The notes: a model not told the origin generated them from the sequence alone. A stretch of 64,000 bases of DNA from DATKHR01 sp036557365 (GCA_036557365.1 DATBHR010000098.1:537505-601504); one strand, 5' to 3'. Positions 1-9,002 are shown, numbered from the stretch's first letter. Program-made: numbers and translations.

Positions 1-2234
1 TCCAGGTCGTTCGAGTTCTGAACGAGTCCGAGGTCGACCGTGCGGCCGAGCGGATCGACGACCTTGCCGGTCGAGAGGTTCGTGACCTGCGCGTAGAAAT
101 CCTTGAAGTCACGGAAGACGTAATCGGCACGAACGGTCGCACGGCTTCCGAGCTGGCGGCTCGCGCCCGCGGCGTATTCGAGGTTGTTCGGCGAATCGAG
201 CGAACCCTGAATCTGCGGCGAGACGCCCGGAATCGTGGGTTGGCCGTTCAGCGGGAGATTCGCGCCGCCGTTCGCGTTGTACCACGCAAACACCGTGGCG
301 ATGGCGTCAGGCGTCGACACGAGCGGGCCGCTCGCGTTCGCGTTGATGTTCGGTCCGCGATAAATGAAGCGGTACTGCTGTGGATTCCCCGCAGGCGACG
401 ACGAGTCGGCGATGCTGTTCGAGATCGCGCTGACGTACTTCGCGAAGCTGGTGGTCACCGACCACTTGCCGTCGCCGGACGGATCCCACACGAGGCCGAC
501 GCGCGGGCTGAAGGCGGCATCCTGCGCGACCAGCCGGCCGGCACTGTCGGCGCCGTGGTTGCGATCGTAGCGGAGACCCAGATTCGCGGTCAGGTGGCTG
601 CCGATGCGCCAGTTGTCGTTGTAGAACAACGAGTGCGTCCGGAAGTTCGTCCCCTCGCTGCCGACGGGAATCGGGTTGTACTGGATGACCGTCGATCCGT
701 CGTTCAGAAATACCGGCACGACGGTGTTGTCCGCCTGGATGATCGATGTCGTTCCCAGGATCCGGTAGTCGCTGCCCGACTGATGGTTGTTCGCGAAGCG
801 CTTGTCGTTGAAGAGGTCGTAGCCGAACGTCATCGTGTGAGATCCGGTGCCGCTCGTCGAGAGGAAATAGGTGCCCTTGACGAAGAGATCGGTGTTGTCC
901 CGCTTCTCCGGATCACAGACGCCGCAGAACGTCGGCGACCAGTACCGAGTGCCGCCGCGCTGCTGGTCGATGAGCAAGGTCCCGTTGATGATGTCCGTGT
1001 ACGGCGAGCCCTCGTTGATGAAGCTGAACGACCGCGACGAGTACTGGCCCTCGACGTAGAACGCCGGCGTCAGCACGCCGTTGTAGTTGCCGGTCGCGAG
1101 CGTCTGCGGCTCGCTGCCGTTGTACAGGCTGCGCTGATCCATCGAGAGGCTCGTATTGAACGTCGCGTTGAGGAAGTCCTCCTTGATCTTCGAGTACGTG
1201 CCCTGGAACCGATGATTCGACGTCAGCGAATACGTGCCTTTCCCCTCGAATCGCTTCCCATCGTCCGTGAAGCTGTACGGCGACTTGGTGATGACGAGCT
1301 GACGTCCCAGCTCCTGATCCTGCAGCCGTCCCGCGGTGAAGAACCACAGGTGATCCTTCAGGACCGGACCGCCGAGCGTATATTCGTGCGCCGGCACGAC
1401 CGAGTCGATGCGCGTCTCCTGGTGTGCCGGATCGGCGGCGATGCTCGTCACCTCGAACGGCGTCAGCGTGCGCCACATGTCGTTGTTCAGCGTCTCGCGA
1501 AACGATCCGCTGAACCGATTGCCGCCCGATTTCGTGATGACGTTGACGACGCCGCCGCCGAAGCGGCCGTACTCGGCAGAAATGCCGGCCGTGGCGATGT
1601 TCGTTTCCTGCACGGCGTCCTCGATGTACAGGTTGTACGGCTGGCCACGAAGGTTTTCCGTCACGCTCACGCCGTTCACCATGTACAGCGTCTCGAACGA
1701 CATCGCGCCGGCGATGGAGTAGGCGCCGCTCGGACCGGTCGGATGGACGGCAGGTGCGAGCAGCAGGTACGAGTTGACGTCGCGGTTGGTCGGCAGGTTC
1801 GCGACGAGCTCCTGCTTGAAGTTCGTCGCCACCTGCGCCGTCTTCGTGAGCACGTCCGCGGTCTGTCCCGTGACGGTGACCGATTCGGTCAGCGTCGCGA
1901 CGCCGAGCGTGACGTCGAGCGGCAGCACCTGCGTCGGCGCCAGCGTCACCGTCTTCTGCTGCGTCTGAAATCCGCTCAGCTCGAAGCTGATGGTGTAGGT
2001 TCCGGGCGGCAGCGCCGTGAAGATGTAGTCGCCGTTCCCGGACGTCGTGTTGGTGTGCGCGCCTTGCAACGCGGGTGATGTCGCGTTGACCGTGACGCCG
2101 GGCAACGCCAACCCCTGCGTGTCGACCACCCGCCCGGAAATAGTGCCAGTCGTCGACTGCGCATTCGCACCGCGCGCCGCGAGAAGAGCCGCGAACACGA
2201 CCGCAAACCGCAGCCAGCTGTGAACACGTCGCAT
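1..2234 (-). CDS. TonB-dependent-receptor-like outer-membrane protein with N-terminal carboxypeptidase-regulatory-like domain (3' end outside window)
   Basis: The gene enters from the window edge, so about 744 codons from the N-terminus are visible and the C-terminus is missing. It starts at ATG 2234-2232 behind a GGAGG motif about 8 nt upstream. The product opens with a Sec signal peptide (MRRVHSWLRFAVVFAAL, cleavage near GANAQ), then a carboxypeptidase-regulatory-like beta-sandwich with the motif ISGRVVDTQG and the core LPPGTYTISFELSGF. A plug-like region and beta-barrel repeats follow; the last visible residues still read as barrel (DPLGRTVDLG). Such proteins take up large or polymeric substrates across the outer membrane, but the substrate cannot be read from the sequence. 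A sigma-54 type promoter lies immediately upstream. Confidence is high for the family and low for the ligand. Confidence 0.9.
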   Translation of the reverse strand, partial: MRRVHSWLRFAVVFAALLAARGANAQSTTGTISGRVVDTQGLALPGVTVNATSPALQGAHTNTTSGNGDYIFTALPPGTYTISFELSGFQTQQKTVTLAPTQVLPLDVTLGVATLTESVTVTGQTADVLTKTAQVATNFKQELVANLPTNRDVNSYLLLAPAVHPTGPSGAYSIAGAMSFETLYMVNGVSVTENLRGQPYNLYIEDAVQETNIATAGISAEYGRFGGGVVNVITKSGGNRFSGSFRETLNNDMWRTLTPFEVTSIAADPAHQETRIDSVVPAHEYTLGGPVLKDHLWFFTAGRLQDQELGRQLVITKSPYSFTDDGKRFEGKGTYSLTSNHRFQGTYSKIKEDFLNATFNTSLSMDQRSLYNGSEPQTLATGNYNGVLTPAFYVEGQYSSRSFSFINEGSPYTDIINGTLLIDQQRGGTRYWSPTFCGVCDPEKRDNTDLFVKGTYFLSTSGTGSHTMTFGYDLFNDKRFANNHQSGSDYRILGTTSIIQADNTVVPVFLNDGSTVIQYNPIPVGSEGTNFRTHSLFYNDNWRIGSHLTANLGLRYDRNHGADSAGRLVAQDAAFSPRVGLVWDPSGDGKWSVTTSFAKYVSAISNSIADSSSPAGNPQQYRFIYRGPNINANASGPLVSTPDAIATVFAWYNANGGANLPLNGQPTIPGVSPQIQGSLDSPNNLEYAAGASRQLGSRATVRADYVFRDFKDFYAQVTNLSTGKVVDPLGRTVDLGLVQNSNDL

Positions 2235-2264
2235 GCAGTGGCCTCCTTGAGCCCGCCGCTAAGG

Positions 2265-2280
2265 AGCCAAGCTCGTGCCA
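2265..2280 (-). promoter_or_regulatory. Candidate sigma-54 (-24/-12) promoter of the receptor gene
   Basis: Read on the minus strand the site is TGGCACGAGCTTGGCT. The invariant GG and GC dinucleotides have the required 10-nt spacing, and the -24 half TGGCACG is a perfect consensus. The -12 half is TGGC instead of TTGC. The predicted transcript start lies near 2253, just ahead of the GGAGG ribosome site and the ATG at 2234. This is a sequence match only. Confidence 0.55.
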
Positions 2281-2296
2281 CGGTCCGGCCGCCAGT

Positions 2297-2319
2297 CACA
2301 CCGCGCAACGTACGGTGTG
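2297..2319. promoter_or_regulatory. Inverted repeat upstream of the sigma-54-type site
   Basis: A perfect 7-bp inverted repeat, CACACCG (2297-2303) and CGGTGTG (2313-2319), is separated by 9 nt. It sits in the divergent spacer between the receptor gene and the DUF1223 gene, about 45 nt upstream of the predicted receptor transcript start. It could be an operator or an activator site. No regulator is known. Confidence 0.3.
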
Positions 2320-2416
2320 GAAAGGCGATGCACGATCGTTCGCGTCCGAACATTGGTTCAAACCGGAATGGATTCAAGAAGAGCGAGGTGCGCGATCCAA
2401 TGGTTAGAATGATGAG

Positions 2417-3172
2417 GTGCGCAGTCTTGCAGTGTTGGCCGTCGCCGCGATGATGCTGACCCCGGCACACACCGCGCCCGCGCGCGTGCCGATCGTCGTC
2501 GAGTTGTTTACCTCGGAAGGCTGTTCGAGCTGTCCGCCCGCGGACAGCCTGCTGCAGTCGCTCGTCGCGACGCAGCCGCTCGAGGGTGCGCAGATCATCG
2601 CGCTCGGCGAGCACGTGGACTACTGGGATCAGCTCGGATGGAAAGATCGGTTCTCGTCCGCGGCGCTGACGAACCGGCAGCGCATGTACGGCGCGTCACT
2701 CAACGATGAAAGCGTCTACACGCCGCAGATGATCGTTGACGGCCGATCGGCCTTTGTCGGGAGCGATGCATCGGCCGCGAAGCGCGCCATCGAGCGCGCC
2801 GTTTCTCAGCCGCACGGCACGGTGGACGTCACGACCGAGGCGGGCGCGACGACGGTCGCGGTTTCGGCGGCCGTGTTCTTCGCAAAGGGCGCGGCCGATC
2901 GCGCGGATATGATCGTCGCCGTGACGGAAGATCATCTGCGGTCGAACGTGACGCGCGGTGAAAATCACGGACGAACGCTCGCGCACGCATCGGTCGTTCG
3001 CTATCTCGCGAAGGCAGGCGAGGCTGCGGCGGGCGACCGCGCCACGATTCACAAGGACGTTCCGATCGGTTCCGACTGGCAGCGCGATCAGCTGAAGGTC
3101 GTTGCCTTCGTGCAGGAGCGCCGCGGCCGCGCGATTCTCGCATCGGCGGAAACACCGGTCGTTCGACGGTGA
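2417..3172 (+). CDS. DUF1223 family exported thioredoxin-like protein
   Basis: The 251-residue product has a signal peptide (residues 1-19, MRSLAVLAVAAMMLTPAHT). It continues with the DUF1223 signature ELFTSEGCSSCPPAD, which carries a CxxC-type pair at C36/C39, and the segment GEHVDYWDQLGWKD. The family has a thioredoxin fold and is periplasmic; its biochemical role is not established. The start is GTG at 2417. No clear Shine-Dalgarno precedes it, and a TAGAAT box at 2405-2410 raises the possibility of a leaderless message. The stop overlaps the GTG start of the next gene (GTGA, 3169-3172), so translation is probably coupled to the oxidoreductase that follows. Confidence 0.85.
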   Translation: MRSLAVLAVAAMMLTPAHTAPARVPIVVELFTSEGCSSCPPADSLLQSLVATQPLEGAQIIALGEHVDYWDQLGWKDRFSSAALTNRQRMYGASLNDESVYTPQMIVDGRSAFVGSDASAAKRAIERAVSQPHGTVDVTTEAGATTVAVSAAVFFAKGAADRADMIVAVTEDHLRSNVTRGENHGRTLAHASVVRYLAKAGEAAAGDRATIHKDVPIGSDWQRDQLKVVAFVQERRGRAILASAETPVVRR

Positions 3173-4446
3173 ACCTTCGCCCGTATTGGTGGGACACCGT
3201 TCCGCTTCCCGACGAGACGCCGCATGAAGCGCCTCTGCCCCCGCGCGTCGACGCGGTCGTCGTCGGCGCCGGCTACACGGGACTGTCGGCAGCGCGCCGC
3301 CTCGCCATGTGCGGCGCCTCGGTTCTCGTCGTCGAACGCGAAACCATCGGGTGGGGTGCCAGCTCACGCAACGGCGGACAGGTCCTGACCGGGCTCGCGA
3401 TCGACTCCGTCTCGCTTCTGCGCGCGTACGGCCGCAGGCGTGCGCGCGCCTTGTTTCGCGCTGCCAGCGACGCGCTGAACGGTCTCGAGGAGCTGATTCA
3501 GGACGAGCGCATCGACTGCGGCTTCGAACGCACCGGGCACGTCCAGGCGGCGTGGAAGCGGTCGCACTTCGAATCGCTTCGCGAGGAACAGGCGGTGCTC
3601 GCGCGTGAATTCGATCACCACGTCCGCATCGTCGACCGCCAGGATCAGCAGCAGGAGATCGGCAGCGACCGCTTTCACGGCGTCCTCGTCGACGATCGCA
3701 GCGCCGCGCTCAATCCAGCGCAGTACGTGCGTGGCCTCGCCCGCGCTGCGCAGGCCCGCGGCGTTCGCATCGTCACCGGCGTGAGCGTCCTCGAGACCGC
3801 TCGTGACGGCGATGTCTGGCGCATCGGGACGACCGCCGGCGCCGTCACCGCCCGCGACGTGTTGTTCGCGACGAACGGATACACCGACGGCGCCTTTCCG
3901 GAGCTTCGCCGCCGCATCGTTCCCGTCGGCAGCTACATCGTCGCCACTGAGCCGCTCGACGCGGAGACCGCCGCGTCGCTCGTCCCGCGGCGGCGGATGG
4001 CATTTGACTCGAAATACTTCCTCTACTATTTTCGCGTGACCGGCGATCGACGGCTGCTCTTCGGCGGCCGCGCCGAGTTCCGGCGGCCCGACGCGCATTC
4101 GGTCGGCAGGGCCGCGTCAATCCTGCGGCGCGGGTTGAATATGGTGTTTCCTCGGCTGGCGGACGTGCGCATCGACTATGCGTGGGGAGGCAACGTCGCG
4201 TTCGCGCGCGATCGGATGCCGCACGCCGGTCAGCTCGCGCAGAAGTACTTCGCGGCCGGGTATGGCGGTCACGGCATCGCCATCGCGACCGCGCTCGGCG
4301 ACGCGATCGCCCGACGGATGGCGGGCCAACTCGTCGACCACCCGATGTTCGACGATCCGATGCCCACGATTCCGCTCTATCACGGGCGCCCGTGGTTTCT
4401 TCCGTTTGTCGGCGCCTACTACGCGGCGAAGGACTGGCTGTCATGA
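3169..4446 (+). CDS. FAD-dependent amine oxidoreductase, DAO superfamily (PuuB-like)
   Basis: The 425-residue protein has a short N-terminal extension. The dinucleotide-binding motif VVVGAGYTG follows (GxGxxG at residues 33-38), then ERETIGWGASSRNGG, which is typical of the gamma-glutamylputrescine oxidase and glycine/sarcosine oxidase branch. A C-terminal FAD contact region (AAGYGGHGIAIAT) is present. The PuuB-like order of motifs and the adjacent decarboxylase gene suggest oxidation of a primary amine to an aldehyde, but the substrate is inferred. The GTG start at 3169 overlaps the previous stop and the TGA at 4444-4446 overlaps the next ATG, so the gene sits in the middle of a coupled operon. 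Confidence 0.82.
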   Translation: MNLRPYWWDTVPLPDETPHEAPLPPRVDAVVVGAGYTGLSAARRLAMCGASVLVVERETIGWGASSRNGGQVLTGLAIDSVSLLRAYGRRRARALFRAASDALNGLEELIQDERIDCGFERTGHVQAAWKRSHFESLREEQAVLAREFDHHVRIVDRQDQQQEIGSDRFHGVLVDDRSAALNPAQYVRGLARAAQARGVRIVTGVSVLETARDGDVWRIGTTAGAVTARDVLFATNGYTDGAFPELRRRIVPVGSYIVATEPLDAETAASLVPRRRMAFDSKYFLYYFRVTGDRRLLFGGRAEFRRPDAHSVGRAASILRRGLNMVFPRLADVRIDYAWGGNVAFARDRMPHAGQLAQKYFAAGYGGHGIAIATALGDAIARRMAGQLVDHPMFDDPMPTIPLYHGRPWFLPFVGAYYAAKDWLS

Positions 4447-5867
4447 ATCTCGAATTGTCAGAGCAGGAGATGATGCGGCTGGGCGACGACGTCGTCCGGC
4501 GATGCGTGGAGCACATCCTGACGCTGCCGCAGCAGCCGAGTTGCGGCGACGTTGACGCAGCGGCATTGTGTCGTGCGATGCGCGAGCCGGCGCCGGAGTC
4601 GGGGACGCCGTTCGACCAGATGGCCGACGACTTGTTCCGTCAGTGGATTCCCCGATCATTCACGGCGCCGGGCCCCGGATATCTCGCCTACATTCCGGGC
4701 GGAGGGCTGTACACCGCGGCCCTCGCGGATTTCATCGCGAACGCCACGAACCGGTACACCGGCGTCTGGCAGGCGGCGCCGGCGCTCATTCAACTTGAAG
4801 CGAACGCGCTCGACTGGCTGCGCGAGTGGATGGATTTTCCGCAGGAGGGACGCGGCCTCTTCACGAGCGGCGGATCGATGGCGACGTTCAACGCGATTCT
4901 CTGCGCGCGCGAACGATACGTCGGTGCCGACGTGCGGAACGGCGTCCTCTACACGTCGGATCAGGCGCACCACTCGATCCTCAAGTCGGCGAAGATGGCC
5001 GGCATCATGCCGGATCGCGTGCGCGCCGTGCCGAGCGACGCCGCGTATCGGATGTCGGTTGCCGATCTTCGAGCGGCGATCGCAGCCGACCGCGGCCGCG
5101 GGCTGACGCCGTTCTGCGTCGTCTCGACGGCGGGCACGACCAATACGGGCGCAGTGGATCCACTCGATGCCATCGCCGATCTCTGCACCGCCGAGCGGCT
5201 CTGGCATCACGTGGACGGCGCGTACGGCGCCTTCTTCTACATGTGCCGCGAACTGCGTCCGCTGCTGCACGGCATTACCCGCGCCGACTCGCTGACCCTG
5301 GATCCGCACAAGGGGATGTTCCTGCCGTACGGAACCGGCGCGCTTCTCGTGCGCGACGGCGCCGCACTGCGCGCGGCACATGAAGCGACAGCGGACTACT
5401 TGCCGGCGATGCCGCACCCGGAAGACTTCTACGATCCCAGCCAGCACGGGCCTGAGCTGTCGCGCGGCTTTCCGGGCCTCCGTGTCTGGCTGTCGGTGAA
5501 GCTGTTTGGAACCGCAGCCTTCCGCGAGGCGATCGAAGAGAAGCGCGCCCTGACGGTCGACGCAGCGGCCCGTGTTGCGCGGCTGCCAGGCATCGTCATC
5601 GACGCGCCGCCGGAGCTGTCGCTGTTCGCGTTCCATCTGACGTGGCCGGGCGCTTCGCGGTCCGACGAAGACGCGGCGACGCGCGCGCTCATGGCCGCGG
5701 CGACGGCGCGCGGGCGCGTGATGATCACCGGTGCCGTCGCGAAAGATCGATACGTCGGCCGCGTCTGCATCCTCAGCTTCCGCACCCACCAGGCGGAGAT
5801 CGACGCGCTCGTCGACGACCTCGCCGCTTCCATCCACGACATCGTCCCGGAGTCTCTTCATTCATGA
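4443..5867 (+). CDS. Group II PLP-dependent amino-acid decarboxylase
   Basis: The ATG at 4443 overlaps the previous stop (ATGA) and gives a 474-residue protein, the usual length for the aromatic-amino-acid/tyrosine/glutamate decarboxylase family. PLP features are visible: TSGGSMATFNA near residue 145, the substrate-cofactor segment SDQAHHSIL, the pyridine-nitrogen aspartate in HVDGAYGAF, and the Schiff-base lysine K290 in LDPHKGMF. The enzyme should convert an L-amino acid to an amine plus CO2. Substrate choice (tryptophan, tyrosine, phenylalanine or other) cannot be read directly. Together with the PuuB-like oxidase upstream it could make and then oxidise an amine. The stop overlaps the following ATG at 5864. 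Confidence 0.88.
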   Translation: MNLELSEQEMMRLGDDVVRRCVEHILTLPQQPSCGDVDAAALCRAMREPAPESGTPFDQMADDLFRQWIPRSFTAPGPGYLAYIPGGGLYTAALADFIANATNRYTGVWQAAPALIQLEANALDWLREWMDFPQEGRGLFTSGGSMATFNAILCARERYVGADVRNGVLYTSDQAHHSILKSAKMAGIMPDRVRAVPSDAAYRMSVADLRAAIAADRGRGLTPFCVVSTAGTTNTGAVDPLDAIADLCTAERLWHHVDGAYGAFFYMCRELRPLLHGITRADSLTLDPHKGMFLPYGTGALLVRDGAALRAAHEATADYLPAMPHPEDFYDPSQHGPELSRGFPGLRVWLSVKLFGTAAFREAIEEKRALTVDAAARVARLPGIVIDAPPELSLFAFHLTWPGASRSDEDAATRALMAAATARGRVMITGAVAKDRYVGRVCILSFRTHQAEIDALVDDLAASIHDIVPESLHS

Positions 5868-7333
5868 ACGTGCCGACGTCTCATCGCGCGCGGCTGCGCG
5901 CCATTGCGGTCCGGGCCATGCGCGAGCGCGGGCTCGATCCAGCGTTTCCTTCGGCGGCGCAGGCGCAGGTGGCCGCGATGTCGGCGCCGCCGACGACCAC
6001 CGAGGAGCCCACGCGCGATCTTCGGCAGCGCCTCTGGTGCTCGATCGACAATGACGACTCGCGCGACCTCGATCAGCTGAGCGTCGCCGAACCGCTCGCC
6101 AACGGCGACGTGAAGGTGTTCGTCGCGATTGCCGACGTGGACGCGGCTGTGCGCAAGGGATCGCCGTGCGATCGGCACGCGGCGCTGAACACGACGTCGG
6201 TGTACACGCCGGGCACGGTGTTTCCGATGCTGCCCGAGAAGCTGTCCACGAACCTGACGTCGCTGAACGCGGACGAAGATCGATTGTCGATCGTCGTCGA
6301 GATGGTGGTCGCACCCGACGGAACGATTCGCTCGTCCGACGTCTACGGCGCGCAGGTACACAATCGGGCCAAGCTCGCCTACAACAGCGTGAGCGACTGG
6401 CTCGACGGGAAGGCGCCGCTGCCGGACGCCGCCGCGCGCGTGACCGACATGGACGAACAACTGCGCATCCAGGATCGGGTTGCGAAGGCGCTGAACAGCA
6501 CGCGCCGCAGCCACGGCGCGCTCGAGTTCGAGACCGCCGAGGTGCGCGCCATCTTCGAGGGCGACACGCTGCACGACGTCGCCGCGGAACGGCCGAACCG
6601 CGCGAAGGCGATCATCGAAAACCTGATGGTCGCGGCGAATGGCGTCGTCGCTGTCTTCCTGGACGCCCACAACTTTCCGTCGCTGCGCCGCGTCGTCAAG
6701 TCGCCGGAGCGATGGGAACGGATCCGCGCCATCGCCGAACGGACCGGCGACGAACTGCCGCAGGGTCCGGACTCGAAAGCGCTGTCGGAGTTCCTCGCGA
6801 AACGGCGGCGTGCGGATCCCGAGCGATTCATCGACCTGTCCACCACCATCATCCGGCTCCTCGGATCAGGCGAATACGTCGTCGATCCGCCTGGCGCAGA
6901 ACCGCCCGGCCACTTCGGTCTCGCGGTCCGCGATTATTCGCACTCGACCGCGCCGAATCGCCGCTTTCCGGATCTGGTGACGCAGCGGCTCCTGAAGGCC
7001 GCGCTCGCGAAGCATCCGTCACCGTACGGCCTCGGCGAGCTCGGACAGGTTGCCGAGCAGTGCACGACGCAGGAAGACAACGCGCAGAAGGTCGAACGCC
7101 TCGTGCGCAAGGCGGCGACGGCGCTGCTCGTCGAGTCGCGCGTCGGCGATCAGTTCGACGCCATCGTCACCGGCGCGTCGAACAAAGGGACGTTCGTCCG
7201 CGTCACGTCGCCTCCGATGGAAGGCATGCTCATCAGCGGCCGCGACAGCCTCGACGTCGGCGATCGCGTGCACGTTCGACTGGACGGCGTCGACGTGGAG
7301 CGTGGGTTCATCGACTTCGTGAGGCTTCGCTGA
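5864..7333 (+). CDS. RNB-domain (RNase II/R family) ribonuclease, short form
   Basis: The 489-residue product starts at ATG 5864, which overlaps the stop of the decarboxylase gene. It consists almost entirely of an RNB catalytic domain with a C-terminal S1-like segment (about residues 420-489) and lacks the N-terminal cold-shock domains of RNase R. The metal-binding motif SIDNDDSRDLDQL supplies D62, D68 and D70. The fourth aspartate position of E. coli RNase II is Q71 here. The second signature YSHSTAPNRRFPDLVTQR is intact. Expected activity is 3'-5' RNA hydrolysis. The stop codon lies inside a 17-bp sequence that is repeated three times. Its coupling to amino-acid genes is unexplained. Confidence 0.85.
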   Translation: MNVPTSHRARLRAIAVRAMRERGLDPAFPSAAQAQVAAMSAPPTTTEEPTRDLRQRLWCSIDNDDSRDLDQLSVAEPLANGDVKVFVAIADVDAAVRKGSPCDRHAALNTTSVYTPGTVFPMLPEKLSTNLTSLNADEDRLSIVVEMVVAPDGTIRSSDVYGAQVHNRAKLAYNSVSDWLDGKAPLPDAAARVTDMDEQLRIQDRVAKALNSTRRSHGALEFETAEVRAIFEGDTLHDVAAERPNRAKAIIENLMVAANGVVAVFLDAHNFPSLRRVVKSPERWERIRAIAERTGDELPQGPDSKALSEFLAKRRRADPERFIDLSTTIIRLLGSGEYVVDPPGAEPPGHFGLAVRDYSHSTAPNRRFPDLVTQRLLKAALAKHPSPYGLGELGQVAEQCTTQEDNAQKVERLVRKAATALLVESRVGDQFDAIVTGASNKGTFVRVTSPPMEGMLISGRDSLDVGDRVHVRLDGVDVERGFIDFVRLR

Positions 7334-7371
7334 CAGTGCGGCTTCGCTGACAGTGCGGCTTCGCTGACATT
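7321..7371. repeat. Three tandem copies of a 17-bp unit spanning the RNB stop codon
   Basis: The units at 7321-7337, 7338-7354 and 7355-7371 share GCTTCGCTGACAGT apart from one or two bases. The first copy contains the last codons and TGA of the RNB gene (7331-7333). The array therefore looks like an amplification of the gene's own 3' end. Confidence 0.85.
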
Positions 7372-7545
7372 GCAGAATTGAAGGATTGCAGAATTGCAGG
7401 ACTGCAGAATTGCAGAATTGCAGGATTGCAGCCGTCCGCTTTTTGCATTCGTGCATTCGTGCATTCGTGCATTTCGCGCTCTTAACGTCATACTTCCTGC
7501 AATCCTGCAATCCTTCCATCCTGCAATTTGCTGCGCAATTTGCTG
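7370..7545. repeat. Inverted pair of 8-nt arrays between convergent genes
   Basis: The left arm (7370-7433) is eight exact-length 8-nt units of the type TTGCAGAA/TTGCAGGA. A middle block (about 7443-7474) has three to four units of TGCATTCG. The right arm (from about 7497 to 7545) begins with units of the type CTGCAATC, complementary to the left arm. The left arm has TTGAAGGA as its second unit, and the right arm holds the corresponding variant CTTCCATC. The arms could fold into a long imperfect hairpin. The permease gene ends inside the right arm. Confidence 0.85.
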
Positions 7546-9002
7546 TTCTTCCTCCCGTACGTGAAGTAGATGACGATGCCGATCGCCATCCAGATGATCA
7601 GCCGCTCCCATGTGGCCCAGGGAAGGCTCGCCATCAGCACGAGGCTGACGATTGCGGACGCGATGGGGAGCGCGGGGACGAACGGAACGGTGAACGGGCG
7701 TTCGAGGTCCGGGCGCGAGCGGCGCAGGAAGATGATCGCGATCGATACGATCACGAACGCCATCAGCGTCCCGATGCTCACGAGGCTGCCGAGCGTCGCG
7801 ATTCCGGTGAATCCTGCCGCCAGCGAGACGACAACGCCGGTGACGAACGTCGTCACGTGCGGCGTCCGGTAGCGCGGGTGAATCGCGCGCGCCCATCCTG
7901 GCAGCAGGCCGTCATTCGCCATCGCGAAAAAGATGCGCGGCTGCGCAAGCATCATGACGAGCATTACCGAGCTCAGTCCGGCCAGCGTGCCCAGCACGAC
8001 GAGCAGCCGCAGTCCGTGGAGCATCCCCGCCCACGCCGTGCCCGCCGCGCGCGCCGCACCGGCGTCGAGCGCCACGACCATCGGCGCGGGTTGGTTGAGC
8101 AGCGCCTTGTACGGCACGAGGCCGACCATCACCGTGCAGACGATGACGTACAGCACCGTGCAGAGCGCCAGCGATCCGAGGATGCCGCGCGGCATGTCGC
8201 GTTGCGGGTCGCGCGCCTCCTGCGCCGACGTCGACACCGCGTCGAAGCCGATGTACGCGAAGAAGACGACCGCCGCTCCCCGGAACACGCCGCTCCAGCC
8301 GTACGCGCCGAACGTGCCCTCGTTCGGTGGCACGAACGGATGCCAGTTCGCCGGATCGACGAACAGCGCGCCGCCCGCCGCAATCAGCAGCACGACCGCG
8401 ACCTTGATCACGACGATGATCGAGTTGAGCGTGGCCGATTCCTGGATGCCGACGATGAGCACGACCGTGATCGCGAGCGCGATGAGGACCGCAGGCAGGT
8501 TGAAGACCGCGGTGACCGTGCCGCCGCCGGCGAGCGGAACGAGCGTTCCCGGCGCGGCGCTCAGTGCCGCAGGAAACTGGAGGCCGAACTCGGCCAGGAG
8601 CGCGCTCAGGTTGCCCGACCAGCCGACGGCGACCGTCGCGGCGCCGAGCGCGTACTCGAGGATCAGGTCCCAGCCGATGATCCACGCGATGAATTCCCCG
8701 AGCGTGGCGTACGCGTAGATGTACGCCGAGCCGGCGACGGGGACCGCCGACGCGAACTCGGCGTAGCAGAGTCCGGCCAGCCCGCTGGCGCAGCCGGCGA
8801 TGATCATGGAGATGACGACGGCCGGGCCGGAATTGGCCGCGGCCACCTGGCCGGTCAGCACGAAGATCCCCGTGCCGATCACGGCGCCGACGCCGAGGAA
8901 CAGCAGGTTCCAGGGCCCGAGCACGCGCTTCAGGGAGTGTTCGCCCGAGCCCAGCTGCTCGGCCTTGATCTGTTCGATCGACTTGGTCGCGAAAAGCGAC
9001 AT
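7488..9002 (-). CDS. APC family amino-acid permease
   Basis: The start is ATG 9002-9000, preceded by a GGAGG motif about 8 nt upstream. The 504-residue protein has about 12 hydrophobic helices and the family signature GVGAVIGTGIFVLTG near residue 37. CYAEFASAVPVAGSAY marks helix 3 and FFAYIGFDAVSTSAQEARDP marks helix 6. It resembles the cationic-amino-acid-transporter branch (YfnA/CAT type), which imports amino acids across the inner membrane. It converges on the decarboxylase operon, so it may feed that pathway. The last roughly 18 residues (LRSKLQDGRIAGLQEV region) are encoded by the repeat arm and look like a tail added by the array. Confidence 0.88.
   Translation of the reverse strand: MSLFATKSIEQIKAEQLGSGEHSLKRVLGPWNLLFLGVGAVIGTGIFVLTGQVAAANSGPAVVISMIIAGCASGLAGLCYAEFASAVPVAGSAYIYAYATLGEFIAWIIGWDLILEYALGAATVAVGWSGNLSALLAEFGLQFPAALSAAPGTLVPLAGGGTVTAVFNLPAVLIALAITVVLIVGIQESATLNSIIVVIKVAVVLLIAAGGALFVDPANWHPFVPPNEGTFGAYGWSGVFRGAAVVFFAYIGFDAVSTSAQEARDPQRDMPRGILGSLALCTVLYVIVCTVMVGLVPYKALLNQPAPMVVALDAGAARAAGTAWAGMLHGLRLLVVLGTLAGLSSVMLVMMLAQPRIFFAMANDGLLPGWARAIHPRYRTPHVTTFVTGVVVSLAAGFTGIATLGSLVSIGTLMAFVIVSIAIIFLRRSRPDLERPFTVPFVPALPIASAIVSLVLMASLPWATWERLIIWMAIGIVIYFTYGRKNSKLRSKLQDGRIAGLQEV

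Noticed and set aside
240..2078. Long plus-strand open frame of 612 codons
   Set aside because: It is arginine-rich and antisense to the receptor gene, whose signal peptide, regulatory domain and ribosome site are convincing. GC-rich DNA produces such frames.
7370..7545. CRISPR array
   Set aside because: The units are 8 nt long with no unique spacers and no cas genes nearby.
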